From: Hyphomicrobiales bacterium
Lineage (GTDB): Bacteria; Pseudomonadota; Alphaproteobacteria; Rhizobiales; Rhizobiaceae
Direction of reading: 5' to 3'
Length of the DNA: 39,967 nucleotides
Assembly: GCA_900469625.1 (NCBI GenBank)
Contig: UBXV01000054.1
Coordinates: 1 to 39,967 of the forward strand
The notes under the pieces: generated by a model
Told to the model about the DNA's origin: nothing
Database searches by the model: none
Seen by the model: only the letters and a program-made list of their open reading frames with translations
Part shown: positions 17,460-25,415 of the stretch, piece after piece
How the letters are laid out: the number at the start of each line of letters is the position of its first letter
Position numbering within the stretch: position 1 is the first letter of the stretch
Made by a program: the position numbers and the translations under genes

Positions 17460-18806
17460 ATGGACACGGTCATCGTCAATGGCAGCTTGATCACCGGAGA
17501 CGGGATCACCTTTCTGGAGAAGGCGAGTGTCCGAATCCGGGGAACCATTATCGTCGATGTTACCCCATACCAGGAGGCATCGAACGACGGGGACCGGATT
17601 ATCGATGCCGGCGGGTCCGTCGTCCTGCCGGGCATCGTCAATGCCCACGCCCATGGCTGCATCGCCGGCCCTTCGATGCCATCCGGTTCATTGCCGCTTT
17701 CGACAGAAGACATCTCCTATCAACGCAACCGACATCTGCTGAGCGGCACGACCACACTCCTGAATGTCTGCGGCCTCGCCACCCCTGATGAAATTGGGTG
17801 CAGTGTTCTCTCACCCCACGCATTGGACGTCCATGTTTCGACAGCCCACACGCCGAGCAGTATAGCGGCTGCCGGTATCTCGGACGGAGCGGGGCTGTCG
17901 GCGCAGCACCTCTCAGCCACCATCGACGACATGCTTGCACGCGGCGCCAAGGCGCTCGGAGAGGCCGGCGGCGGTCAAACGCTTGGCGGTGGCGCACAGG
18001 ACTACCGCTATCTGCCGCTTGCCATTGAGAAGGCAACCGGTATTTCCGTCCACCCCAAGGTCGCCAGGTTGTTCAAGGAAGTGGTCCTGGGGCGCAGGCT
18101 GGACTACGCAGCGGCCGCTTCGAACGATGAACTCGAGGCACTTCTTGAGCGTCATGCCCTCGATGACCATCTAACGGCGGTACAACTTCGCGGGATCGTC
18201 GTTGAGACCGTTATGCCACCTGTGCATCTGGCGATAAGGGGACTTGCGGAGATCGCCGCCCAATCAGAGCGAGTCGGAATGGCTGCGATATTCCACAATG
18301 CGGCACCAACTGCTGCAACTCTTGTGCAACTGGCGGAGACTTACCCGCGGGCCCGGATGATCGCCGGGCATTCGAACCACCCGATGTTCCTGCCCGAAGA
18401 AGCGGTCGCAACGGCAAGGTTGCTCAAAGACAGAGGCGTGACAATTGACGTGTCGACACTCGACTGTATCACGACAAGGTGGCGCAATGGCCCTGAAAAT
18501 CTTGATCATCTCGCGACCGAAGGGCTCATCGACACGCTGTCGACGGACTATGCCGGCGGTGACTGGGATACGATCCTTTCGGCGATCCATCGCATGATCG
18601 CCAAGAAACAGATGCCGGCACCGCGGGCCGTCGCTCTTGCGACGGGTAACGTCGCCAAGGCTATTCCGGAACTTGCCGGAGACCGTGGATTGATCGAGCG
18701 GGACAAGCAGGCGGACATTATCATTTGCGAGGCCCATAACTTCGCCCGCGTGCGTCATGTCATCGCGAAGGGCCGTCTCGTCGTCGAGAATGCCCGTATT
18801 GTTTGA
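17460..18806 (+). CDS. Metal-dependent amidohydrolase, enamidase-like
   Basis: This is a cytoplasmic amidohydrolase-superfamily enzyme of 448 residues, about the normal length for cyclic-amide or deaminase members. A beta-sandwich N-terminus (VNGSLITGDG) leads to the metal motif HAHG near residue 61. Probable further ligands are Glu in LGEAGGG, His in AIFHNAA, His in IAGHSNH and Asp in STDYAGGDW. A bridging Glu with that spacing recalls enamidase (nicotinate pathway) rather than carboxylated-Lys members, but the substrate is not established. The ATG lies one base after the regulator stop, with AGGCG just upstream, so both share a transcript. It converges with the MmgE/PrpD gene, with 11 bases between stops. 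Confidence 0.82.
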   Translation: MDTVIVNGSLITGDGITFLEKASVRIRGTIIVDVTPYQEASNDGDRIIDAGGSVVLPGIVNAHAHGCIAGPSMPSGSLPLSTEDISYQRNRHLLSGTTTLLNVCGLATPDEIGCSVLSPHALDVHVSTAHTPSSIAAAGISDGAGLSAQHLSATIDDMLARGAKALGEAGGGQTLGGGAQDYRYLPLAIEKATGISVHPKVARLFKEVVLGRRLDYAAAASNDELEALLERHALDDHLTAVQLRGIVVETVMPPVHLAIRGLAEIAAQSERVGMAAIFHNAAPTAATLVQLAETYPRARMIAGHSNHPMFLPEEAVATARLLKDRGVTIDVSTLDCITTRWRNGPENLDHLATEGLIDTLSTDYAGGDWDTILSAIHRMIAKKQMPAPRAVALATGNVAKAIPELAGDRGLIERDKQADIIICEAHNFARVRHVIAKGRLVVENARIV

Positions 18807-18817
18807 GGACCGACGCT

Positions 18818-20152
18818 TTAACGAAGGGCCATAAGCAGCCCCGACCCGTGGTCATCGGGTATATCGAGAACACCACCGATGATCTCGCGCTGACGCTCGG
18901 GCGCAAGCACGCGACGGGTCACCCGGAAGAATTTCTCCTCAATCGCGTCGAACGACATCGGCCGCTTCGGGTCTCCGAGCGGGCCCAGGATTTCAGAGCG
19001 CAGCGACACTGAAGGCGTCGATATTGTGACCCGTGCTAGTGTCTCGCCCGGAAACAGCGCGTCCATCTCGTCGTTGATCGCCAGGCGCACCCTGTCGCAA
19101 AACGCCGAAAGGTCGTCGCGCCCTATGAGATCGGGCCCTAAAGGCGCCAATGCATCGCGCCCCTCGACCGCGGCAATCGCGATGCAGTAGGGCAGGCTGT
19201 ATTGGATGTCGACCAGCGTGGCTGGCCGCCACTTGTTGCCGAGCTTCAACGCCCAGCCGAAGGTCTCCACATCGACAGCGGTGATATCCTCAGCACCAAT
19301 GCTGTTGCCTTCGGCAAGCATCAGGAACGCGTCCAGCGCGGCATGGATATAGCGGCAGCAGGCGTAGGGCTTGAAATATGTATCGACCAAATGGGACCGT
19401 TCGCCGAGGCCAGCCAGGATCGCTTGCCGATTGTAATAGTCAGGAAGATCGAACACATCAGCAGGCCCCGTGTGTCCTTCGATCGCCAGGTGGACGGCGA
19501 CGAGCCCCAGGACTGCACTCCAGCCAATCCCTTCCTTGACGTCGTTGCCTGTCAACCGGGAATAACCCGAACTGCCGTTTGCCTGCTGATTGGGCGCAAG
19601 CACCGCTGCGATCGCCAGCGCCTGGGCGACGTGATCCTCGCGGAGACGCAACAGTCGCGCTCCTGCAGCCGCCGCTGCGACCGACGCCCACCGGCCGGTC
19701 TGGCGGGTCGCGATCGTGTTCGGCATCTGCGCCGATGCGATGCGAACGCCAATGTCGTAGCCAACGGAAATCGCCGCGATGAGATCGCCTGCCCCGGCAT
19801 TGGTCTCCGGAAGCAATGTCAGAACCGTCGGAATGACTGCCGCTCCTGGATGCCCACGGGCCAGTCGATGTCCATCGTCAAGGTCGAGTGCGGAGGCTGC
19901 CGATGCGTTTGAGAACAGGGCACCGGCCAGCGAGGCCGTGTGACCTGTTGCCCAGACGGAACTCGCACCGGCGCCCATAAGCGTGTGTGCTGAAGCTCTG
20001 ACGGCCGTAGGCCCCGGCATGTCGCGCCCAGCAATTGCGGCGCCGACAAGGTCAAGGACACATTTCAGCGCCACGTTTCTCTCGTCGCAGGTCGGCGCGC
20101 TGCGCGAGGCGGCCAGAATCTGTGCTGCGAGAACTTCTGTGATTAGGGGCAA
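18818..20152 (-). CDS. MmgE/PrpD-family protein
   Basis: A member of the MmgE/PrpD family, 444 residues, the normal length. It carries the family segment DLDDGHRLARGHPGAAVIPTVL at about 91-112 and the KPYACCRYIHAALDA active-site region. The family includes 2-methylcitrate dehydratase, cis-aconitate decarboxylase and the iminodisuccinate epimerase described from Agrobacterium, so a dehydratase, decarboxylase or epimerase acting on a small polycarboxylate is plausible. Translation begins at TTG (20152) with GGAGGT 4 bases upstream. It follows the cyclodeaminase-like gene by 25 bases in one operon. This is a genuine gene and not a PrpD of the methylcitrate cycle by context, since no prpB or prpC is nearby. 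Confidence 0.88.
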   Translation of the reverse strand: MPLITEVLAAQILAASRSAPTCDERNVALKCVLDLVGAAIAGRDMPGPTAVRASAHTLMGAGASSVWATGHTASLAGALFSNASAASALDLDDGHRLARGHPGAAVIPTVLTLLPETNAGAGDLIAAISVGYDIGVRIASAQMPNTIATRQTGRWASVAAAAAGARLLRLREDHVAQALAIAAVLAPNQQANGSSGYSRLTGNDVKEGIGWSAVLGLVAVHLAIEGHTGPADVFDLPDYYNRQAILAGLGERSHLVDTYFKPYACCRYIHAALDAFLMLAEGNSIGAEDITAVDVETFGWALKLGNKWRPATLVDIQYSLPYCIAIAAVEGRDALAPLGPDLIGRDDLSAFCDRVRLAINDEMDALFPGETLARVTISTPSVSLRSEILGPLGDPKRPMSFDAIEEKFFRVTRRVLAPERQREIIGGVLDIPDDHGSGLLMALR

Positions 20153-20177
20153 CGTGACCTCCGACGTCGCGTTAAGT

Positions 20178-21242
20178 TCAGACCTTGGCTCCTAAACTAC
20201 GCGCCTTCACGAGCTTCTCCCAGGTCGCTTCGGCGACATAGAGATCGAGCATGGGAAGCCCGACGCAGGTTACGCAAACTGGTCCGGGACGCGGATCCTG
20301 CCACCCGGACGGCGCCGACATTTCGCCAATTCCCAGAATCGGGCCGGCGGTCTCAAGGCTCAGGCTCATGCGTGAAAAATAAAGTGAAATGCTCTGGGAG
20401 TTGCGGCGGGAGACGGTCTTCAAGTCGTCGCAGATGACAGCGCCCGTGCGTAGAGCACGTTTCAAGTAGGCCTCAGGGACCTCGTCGCCGCCAAGATGCA
20501 GCGTCACGGCATCCTTCGCAAGCTCATGATCATCGAAGACTGGGTCGCGCGCATTCGTTGCCGTTACGACGAAGGAACAGTCGGCAAGCGCGGCGTTGTC
20601 CTCAACTGGAACCAGGTCAATGGTCGTAGCAGAGGCTGCCGCATCCGCGAGCCGGGCGGCACTTTCTGGAAACCGGCTTCGTATGAAAATTCGCTCGATG
20701 CGCTCTGAACCCGTGAACGAAAGGCAGTCGATGACGCTTCTCGCAACCGGCCCGGCACCGAAGAGAAAGACCGATATCTTCATCGGCGTCTCGACGAACG
20801 CTTCCAGCACCAGCGAGGCATAGGTCCCCGTGCGCGCGGCAGAAAGTGCGGTTCCATCGAAGATGGCAACGGGCCTTAAGGTCGTCTTGTCGAGGAGAAG
20901 ATAGGTCGACGTCGACCGCGGCAGACCGCGCCGACGATTGAACGCGTTGGCGCCGATGATCTTGACGCCACCAAACCGAGGATTGGCGCTGTAGAGCGAC
21001 GAGAGCTTCCACCCAAGTCGCTCGGAGGCGAAAGACTCACGTTCAGCCTCAAATTCAGGGAGCGCCCAGAATTCGTCCTCAGGTAGGGAAAGTACCGCCT
21101 TTCCGCCGACTGCCCTCCCGCTCCTGATGTCACGCCAAGCCGCGTCGACAGCCTTATGCGCCTCTGCCACTGTGAGTTCCGCACCAAAACGACGAAGCTC
21201 TTCGGTTGATACGAAATTGAGAACCGCTTCGTGCAAAGTCAT
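20178..21242 (-). CDS. Ornithine cyclodeaminase / mu-crystallin family protein
   Basis: An NAD(P)-dependent enzyme of the ornithine-cyclodeaminase family, 354 residues from the ATG at 21242, which has GGGAGG 6 bases upstream; in-frame codons back to 21323 lack such a signal. It shows the substrate-side ALSAARTGTYASLVLEAF segment and a Rossmann motif FGAGPVARSV near residues 155-165, with the ATNARDPVF strand after it. Family members include ornithine cyclodeaminase, ketimine reductases and several opine- or amino-acid-derivative dehydrogenases. It is transcribed ahead of the MmgE/PrpD gene. The exact reaction is open; release of ammonia from, or oxidation of, an imino acid fits its neighbours. 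Confidence 0.86.
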   Translation of the reverse strand: MTLHEAVLNFVSTEELRRFGAELTVAEAHKAVDAAWRDIRSGRAVGGKAVLSLPEDEFWALPEFEAERESFASERLGWKLSSLYSANPRFGGVKIIGANAFNRRRGLPRSTSTYLLLDKTTLRPVAIFDGTALSAARTGTYASLVLEAFVETPMKISVFLFGAGPVARSVIDCLSFTGSERIERIFIRSRFPESAARLADAAASATTIDLVPVEDNAALADCSFVVTATNARDPVFDDHELAKDAVTLHLGGDEVPEAYLKRALRTGAVICDDLKTVSRRNSQSISLYFSRMSLSLETAGPILGIGEMSAPSGWQDPRPGPVCVTCVGLPMLDLYVAEATWEKLVKARSLGAKV

Positions 21243-21444
21243 ACTCGCCTCCCACACATGAAGAGCCGAGCATACGGGAAGGGCGCAGGCGGTGAGGCGA
21301 AGGTTTGGAGAAGATTTGGGCACGCAGGTGACATCACGGTCACAACACGAACCAAACCTGAGATCGCTGAGTGGCCGATCACAGATTAGCAGCGCTGGAG
21401 CTGAGCGCGAAACACACTGGTCAATCCGCCGGGAATCCCGTCCG

Positions 21445-21756
21445 CTATGAGGCGAGTGCGTATTCGAGATCTATCTCGGGTATTGCAGCAAGATCCGTCT
21501 CCAAAACCGCTGCCTCAATCTTGAGATCATAGCTGGCTTGCAGGTTCATCCAGAATTCAGGACTCGTGCGGAAAAATTTGGCTAACCTCAGTGCTGTATC
21601 TGAAGTTACCGCAGTCTGTTCATTAGCCAGGCGTTCAATGCGGGTGCGAGGAACGTTCAGCTTCTTCGCGAGCGCTCCAGCGCTCATGTGATAAGGAAGG
21701 AGGTACTCCTCGCGAAGGATTTCGCCTGGATGTACCGGGGGGAGTACACTGCTCAT
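21445..21756 (-). CDS. higA: HigA-type antitoxin
   Basis: This 103-residue DNA-binding antitoxin belongs to the HigA/VapI branch of XRE proteins. It begins with the typical PPVHPGEILREEYLLP and has a helix-turn-helix with SAGALAKKLNVPRTRIERLANEQT at about 25-48, then LRLAKFFRTSPEFWMNLQ, a family hallmark. AAGGAG lies 9 bases before the ATG. It follows the toxin gene by 24 bases, the toxin-first order of higBA. It would repress the shared promoter at 22057-22112. With the toxin reading frame apparently broken, it may now act only as a repressor. Confidence 0.9.
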   Translation of the reverse strand: MSSVLPPVHPGEILREEYLLPYHMSAGALAKKLNVPRTRIERLANEQTAVTSDTALRLAKFFRTSPEFWMNLQASYDLKIEAAVLETDLAAIPEIDLEYALAS

Positions 21757-21780
21757 CTATTGGTCTCCTTCATACCGGTT

Positions 21781-22036
21781 CTAGTGGTAATCGACGATCT
21801 CGACATTTTCGACACCACCATCGTTCCAGACAAAACAGATCCGCCATTGATCATTGATCCTGATCGAGTGTTGCCCGGCACGATCACCCTTCAACGCCTC
21901 TAGGCGGTTACCTGGTGGAGAACGAAGATCGTCCAACACATGTGCAGCTTCAAGCATTGTGAGCTTACGGATAGCGACTTTGAGGATGTCAGCTGGAAAC
22001 AACTTCGGTCGCGACATCCTTGTACGATCGAATCAC
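21781..22036 (-). pseudogene. higB: HigB/RelE-type toxin gene, probably frameshifted
   Basis: The C-terminal two thirds read as a HigB toxin (PPGNRLEALKGD, then QHSIRINDQWRICFVW and VEIVDYH). The only ATG in that frame (22017) gives 78 residues, lacks the usual N-terminal strand and has no properly spaced binding site. A GTG at 22036 with GAGG 7 bases upstream opens a different frame whose first residues (VIRSYKDVATEVVSS) look like a HigB N-terminus, but it stops after 15 codons. The simplest reading is a deletion of roughly 30 bases, not a multiple of three, that split the gene. A functional short toxin from 22017, or a sequencing error, remains possible. Confidence 0.6.
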
Positions 22037-22056
22037 CAATTGCCTCACTGTTGTTT

Positions 22057-22112
22057 TGTATCATAGAGTGATACATTTCTGGGTCAAGTCAATTGTATCG
22101 CAGCATGATACA
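22057..22112. promoter_or_regulatory. higBA promoter with two palindromic operators
   Basis: Two related dyads share TGTATC/GATACA ends: TGTATCA-TAGAG-TGATACA at 22057-22075 and TGTATC-(7 bases)-GATACA at 22094-22112, with centres 37 bp apart. On the minus strand a promoter fits between them: -35 TTGACC (22087-22082) and -10 TATGAT (22065-22060) with 16 bases between. The -10 lies inside the first operator. This is the expected autoregulation layout for HigA. Confidence 0.75.
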
Positions 22113-22156
22113 TTCTCGATCTCGAAACCATGCCAATGCGTTTGTCCCATGCATTT

Positions 22157-22552
22157 TCAAAGAGATTGGCTACATGCTCTCACGAGAGCGAGCAGTGAGC
22201 GACGCACTTGAACTGACGTAATGCGTTGAAACGCCATGTTCAGGGCAGTTCCTTCATTCGTCCCCAGAAAAGCGGCCAACTCCGCCAACTCCTCAATTGC
22301 CCCTCGTTGGTAGTTACACCCGTCGCGATCGACGAGTGCCGCGATTGGGACGCCAAGGGCAGTGGCAATGGCGGCGAGGCGGCTGGACCCGATCCTGATC
22401 CGACCGCTTTCGTACTTCCGGACCAATTGGACTGAAACGTTGAGGTGCAGAGCGAGATCCAACTGCCGCATCCCGACTTCGCGCCGAAGCCTCGCAATTA
22501 GCCTGCCGATCTCAACGTCGGCATCATCTACCCGTGGAGGTCGCATGCCCAT
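22157..22552 (-). CDS. XRE-family transcriptional regulator
   Basis: A 131-residue protein with an XRE/Cro helix-turn-helix at about 14-68 (IGRLIARLRREVGMRQLDLA, then VSVQLVRKYESGRIRIGSSRLAAIATALGVP). The helical C-terminal half, AIEELAELAAFLG onward, probably dimerises or binds a ligand. The layout resembles small rhizobial XRE regulators. Start ATG at 22552 or two codons later. It diverges from a second XRE gene at 22679, with an inverted repeat between them at 22601-22620. The target genes are not known. Confidence 0.8.
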   Translation of the reverse strand: MGMRPPRVDDADVEIGRLIARLRREVGMRQLDLALHLNVSVQLVRKYESGRIRIGSSRLAAIATALGVPIAALVDRDGCNYQRGAIEELAELAAFLGTNEGTALNMAFQRITSVQVRRSLLALVRACSQSL

Positions 22553-22600
22553 TCGCTTTCCGACACCTCTCGACCGAAGCGAACATGCTGATCTGAAACA

Positions 22601-22620
22601 GCTATGCGCCTCCGCATAGC
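22601..22620. promoter_or_regulatory. 8-bp inverted repeat between divergent XRE genes
   Basis: GCTATGCG (22601-22608) and CGCATAGC (22613-22620) form a perfect dyad with a CCTC centre. It sits 48 bases from one XRE start and 58 from the other, so an operator shared by both genes is more likely than a terminator. An AT-rich -10-like TATAGT follows at 22634-22639 on the plus strand. Confidence 0.5.
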
Positions 22621-22678
22621 ACGCATTTACATACTATAGTTGATAAACTCAAAGTTTCGCTCCTGCCATCAGTGGCGC

Positions 22679-22903
22679 ATGGATATGCGCAAGTTGGTTG
22701 GCCGGAATTTTGCGCGCCTGCGTCGGGAAAAAGGACTGACGCAGGAAGAAATCGCCGCGTCAGCGGACATCAGCCAGCAATATGTGAGTGGTCTTGAACG
22801 AGGCGGACGCAATCCAACGGTCCAATCGCTCTACAAGATAGCCCAGGCCCTTGGCGTGAGCCACATGGAGCTTGTCCGTCCCGACCGTGAAGACGAGCAC
22901 TAA
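22679..22903 (+). CDS. Small XRE-family transcriptional regulator
   Basis: A compact 74-residue (or 72-residue, from the ATG at 22685) helix-turn-helix protein. Nearly all of it is the XRE domain: VGRNFARLRREKGLTQEEIA, then DISQQYVSGLERGGRNPT and LYKIAQALGVSHMELVRP. No strong ribosome binding site is seen, so the start is uncertain. Its last four bases overlap the end of the nitrilase-family gene on the other strand, so the two transcripts converge without a terminator. It may regulate the adjacent catabolic operon or the XRE gene opposite. Confidence 0.78.
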   Translation: MDMRKLVGRNFARLRREKGLTQEEIAASADISQQYVSGLERGGRNPTVQSLYKIAQALGVSHMELVRPDREDEH

Positions 22904-23763
22904 CAGATCGCAGCGTTCCCGTCGGGACGGACAAGATCCAGGTTCCGAACATCTACCCTATGGGCCGCCATAGGAATCAGGCGGCGGACGGCCTCAACTC
23001 GATCGAGATCAAGTTCGGCTTCCAACACGCCTATATCATCACCTGCCTCGGCGACCACTTTTCCCCAAGGGTCGCAGACCATCGAGTGACCATGCATGTA
23101 GCGCCGCTCGCCGTTGGGCGCCTCATAGTGTCCACATTGACCGCAGGCGACGACATAAGCCTGAAACTCGATGGCACGAGCTCGGCATAGAACTTCCCAG
23201 TGATCTCTTCCGGTCTGCTGCGTGAAGGCCGCCGGCAAGATGAACGCATCGACGTTGTCTTCGGCCAGGCGATCGAACAGCCTGGAGAAGCGCAGATCGT
23301 AGCAAATGCAGCAGGCCAGCTTCATTCCACCAATCTCGTAGACCAACAGGCTGTTTCCTGGTCGGACGGTGGCGGATTCGTTATATATCTTGCCGTCAGG
23401 GGCTACGATGTCGAAGAGGTGGATCTTCCTGTACGCCCCAATCTCTTTGCCTTGCGCGTCGAATACGACGCTGGTGTTGTAGATCAAGTCGGACGTGATG
23501 GTCGCCTCGAGAAGGCTCCCGGCGTGGACGGCGACCCGGTATTGCGCGGCAAAGTGCTGAACCAGATTGTAAGCCGCGCCTCCCGGGACATGGTCGGCCG
23601 CCGATCGCTTCGCAGACGGCGTTCCTCCCGTCCAATCGAAATGCTCTGGCAAGACAATGAGATCAGGTCGACCCGCAACCGCTTGGCGCATGAGTGCCTC
23701 GGCCTGCCGCAGATTGGCGGACCGGTCCGGTTGGGAGTTCATCTGAACGAGGGCGATTTTCAT
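22900..23763 (-). CDS. Carbon-nitrogen hydrolase (nitrilase superfamily amidase)
   Basis: A 287-residue cytoplasmic amidase of the nitrilase superfamily. The catalytic triad is visible: Glu40 in VLPEHF, Lys113 in YRKIHLFD and Cys154 in CICYDLRF. That last context, like DLRFP in omega-amidase and carbamoyl-putrescine-type amidases, suggests an amide or carbamoyl substrate rather than a nitrile. The start overlaps the RraA-like stop as ATGA, so it is translated from the same mRNA. It is the last gene of the minus-strand operon that begins with the transporter. Its role would be release of ammonia from a carboxamide intermediate. Confidence 0.88.
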   Translation of the reverse strand: MKIALVQMNSQPDRSANLRQAEALMRQAVAGRPDLIVLPEHFDWTGGTPSAKRSAADHVPGGAAYNLVQHFAAQYRVAVHAGSLLEATITSDLIYNTSVVFDAQGKEIGAYRKIHLFDIVAPDGKIYNESATVRPGNSLLVYEIGGMKLACCICYDLRFSRLFDRLAEDNVDAFILPAAFTQQTGRDHWEVLCRARAIEFQAYVVACGQCGHYEAPNGERRYMHGHSMVCDPWGKVVAEAGDDIGVLEAELDLDRVEAVRRLIPMAAHRVDVRNLDLVRPDGNAAIC

Positions 23764-24410
23764 CTCTGGGTATCCGGTTGAAAGTCGAAGATGGAGTGGC
23801 CGGCCGCGAGGTGCCGGCGTACAGCGATCGAGTTCTGCTGACGTGCGATCGCAGCGCGCGCCAGCGTGAGCATCCGGTCGCGCGGCGCAACAAACACACC
23901 TTCCCGGTCGGCAAGAACCGCATAGCCGGGCAACACTGCAGCTCCGCCGCAGGCAATAGGTTCGTTAATCGAACCACCGATGGAGACCCGCCGGTTGGTC
24001 GTCTTTGACGACACACCACGGCACCAGACGGGCAGGCCTGTCGCGGCAATCTCCTCGGCGTCCGTGCAGGGACCATCGATGACGATGCCGACAGCACCCC
24101 TGGCCTTCACCGCAGTTGCGACACCACCTCCGACACAGGCGATATCGTCTCCATCAACCCGAGCAATGACCAGAAAGTCACCGGGCATCAGGAGGTCGAC
24201 AGCCCTATAGATCACGGTGCCATCCCGCCCGGGGGCTGCGACGGTGACGGCGGAACCGGCCGCCTTTGCCGCAAACACCGGCAGCACGCTCTGGCTGACG
24301 AAACCGAGATGCTCGACATGGCCGATCGTGGCGGTCTCGGTCTTTTCCATCAATGCGACGAGTTCCTCGGAAAGGGGAGGTTGACTGTCGTTGATCCGGT
24401 AGGGGTGCAT
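23760..24410 (-). CDS. RraA-like protein (HMG/CHA aldolase fold)
   Basis: This 216-residue protein has the RraA / 4-hydroxy-4-methyl-2-oxoglutarate aldolase fold. The ATG at 24410 is preceded by AGGAGGT at 5 bases. Family segments are YRAVDLLMPGD, VKARGAVGIVIDG and the C-terminal VLADREGVFVAP. In true aldolases the IDG segment is followed by Arg-Asp, which bind the substrate and metal. Here it reads IDGPCTD, so Thr116 replaces the Arg while Asp117 remains. It may therefore catalyse a different decarboxylation or lyase step, or be a non-enzymatic relative. It sits between the dioxygenase and the amidase. Confidence 0.83.
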   Translation of the reverse strand: MHPYRINDSQPPLSEELVALMEKTETATIGHVEHLGFVSQSVLPVFAAKAAGSAVTVAAPGRDGTVIYRAVDLLMPGDFLVIARVDGDDIACVGGGVATAVKARGAVGIVIDGPCTDAEEIAATGLPVWCRGVSSKTTNRRVSIGGSINEPIACGGAAVLPGYAVLADREGVFVAPRDRMLTLARAAIARQQNSIAVRRHLAAGHSIFDFQPDTQR

Positions 24411-24436
24411 GTCTGACCTCCTGATGTCTTTTTCGG

Positions 24437-25303
24437 TCAGACCGGGCGTTCGCCTGATGTGGTCGTGCGATGCATGATCCGGATGGAGTTCGGATCGAAG
24501 CCATCCCGGCGGTGCATGGTGCAGCGATTGTCCCACATCATGATGTCGCCGACATCCCATTGCTGGACGAAGACCTCGCTGGTGGAGGTGGTGTGCTGCC
24601 AAAGATCGGCAAGGAGGGCCTCGCTTTCGTCGAGCGGCATACCGACGATCCAGGCGCCTTCAACGGTGCCCCCGAGATAGAGCGACTTGCGCCCGGTCTC
24701 GCCATGCACACGAACGAGCGGATGAACCATGCCGCTCCATTCGCGGAAATCGCGCGTCTTGGGGACCGACTTGCCCAGGCGAAGCTTGCCGGTCTTGTCG
24801 TATACGTTCTGGAAGAAGATCTGCCGGCCGTCGACCGACTTCTTCAAGGCTTCGGGCAAGGTCTCATAGGCACGATAAGACGAGAGGAAGTAGGTGTCAC
24901 CGCCGCTCGGCGGGACAGCGACCGCCCGCAGGATAGCGCCGGCCGGCGGCCGCTCGTAAAACCAGGTGTCCGTGTGCCACGTGGCCTCGCTGTTACCCAT
25001 GGCGCCACTCGGCTTGCCATCGGTCATGGCATTGCTGATGACGAGAATTTCCTTGTGGGTCGGATGCCCGCCCTCCTGGAGCTGCTTCGGATGGATGACG
25101 AACTCCCCGAAATGCCTGGAGAAGGTAACCTGCTGGGCGTCGGTCATGGACGTCTTCTTGAACCGCAGCACACCGTGCTGGAGCCAATAGCGACGGAGCT
25201 CGTCGATATCCTTCTGCGTGTAATTGTCGAAGTCGAAACCCTCGATGTCGGCGCAGACATTCGATTCATGTTGAACGGCACGAAGCCTCTGTTTATCAAG
25301 CAT
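24437..25303 (-). CDS. TauD/TfdA-family 2-oxoglutarate-dependent dioxygenase
   Basis: A 288-residue Fe(II)/2-oxoglutarate oxygenase. The facial-triad ligands are His110 and Asp112 in TWHTDTWF, with the distal His264 in DNRCTMHRRDGFD. Arg275 or Arg279 in IRIMHRTTTSGE would hold 2-oxoglutarate. The ATG at 25303 has AGGAG 7 bases upstream; a longer in-frame reading back to 25396 has no signal. Members hydroxylate taurine, aryloxyacetates, carnitine precursors and similar compounds, often causing C-N or C-S cleavage. It is the first enzyme gene after the transporter genes, suggesting the imported compound is hydroxylated first. The substrate is unknown. Confidence 0.88.
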   Translation of the reverse strand: MLDKQRLRAVQHESNVCADIEGFDFDNYTQKDIDELRRYWLQHGVLRFKKTSMTDAQQVTFSRHFGEFVIHPKQLQEGGHPTHKEILVISNAMTDGKPSGAMGNSEATWHTDTWFYERPPAGAILRAVAVPPSGGDTYFLSSYRAYETLPEALKKSVDGRQIFFQNVYDKTGKLRLGKSVPKTRDFREWSGMVHPLVRVHGETGRKSLYLGGTVEGAWIVGMPLDESEALLADLWQHTTSTSEVFVQQWDVGDIMMWDNRCTMHRRDGFDPNSIRIMHRTTTSGERPV

Positions 25304-25353
25304 TTTCTTCTCCTTTGAAGTGACCTTCTGAGGTCGGGACCATGATAGAGAGG

Positions 25354-25383
25354 AGGCATCGGCTGGTTCCAATAACGATGCCT
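25354..25383. promoter_or_regulatory. Inverted repeat between transporter and enzyme genes
   Basis: AGGCATCG (25354-25361) and CGATGCCT (25376-25383) form a perfect 8-bp repeat around 14 bases. A second small dyad, GACCT-TCTG-AGGTC, is at 25322-25335. They occupy the 112-base gap between the ATPase stop and the dioxygenase start. In RNA they could cause partial termination or stabilise ends, giving different levels of transporter and enzyme. Confidence 0.4.
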
Positions 25384-25415
25384 GCGGATTGATCACTCCA
25401 CCCTATCGATCTGCC

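Noticed and set aside
18818-20152. PrpD of the methylcitrate cycle
   Set aside because: The sequence belongs to the broad MmgE/PrpD family, and no prpB, prpC or propionate genes are nearby.
24470-25318. 282-codon frame opposite the dioxygenase
   Set aside because: Antisense to a gene with intact facial-triad residues; no initiation signal.
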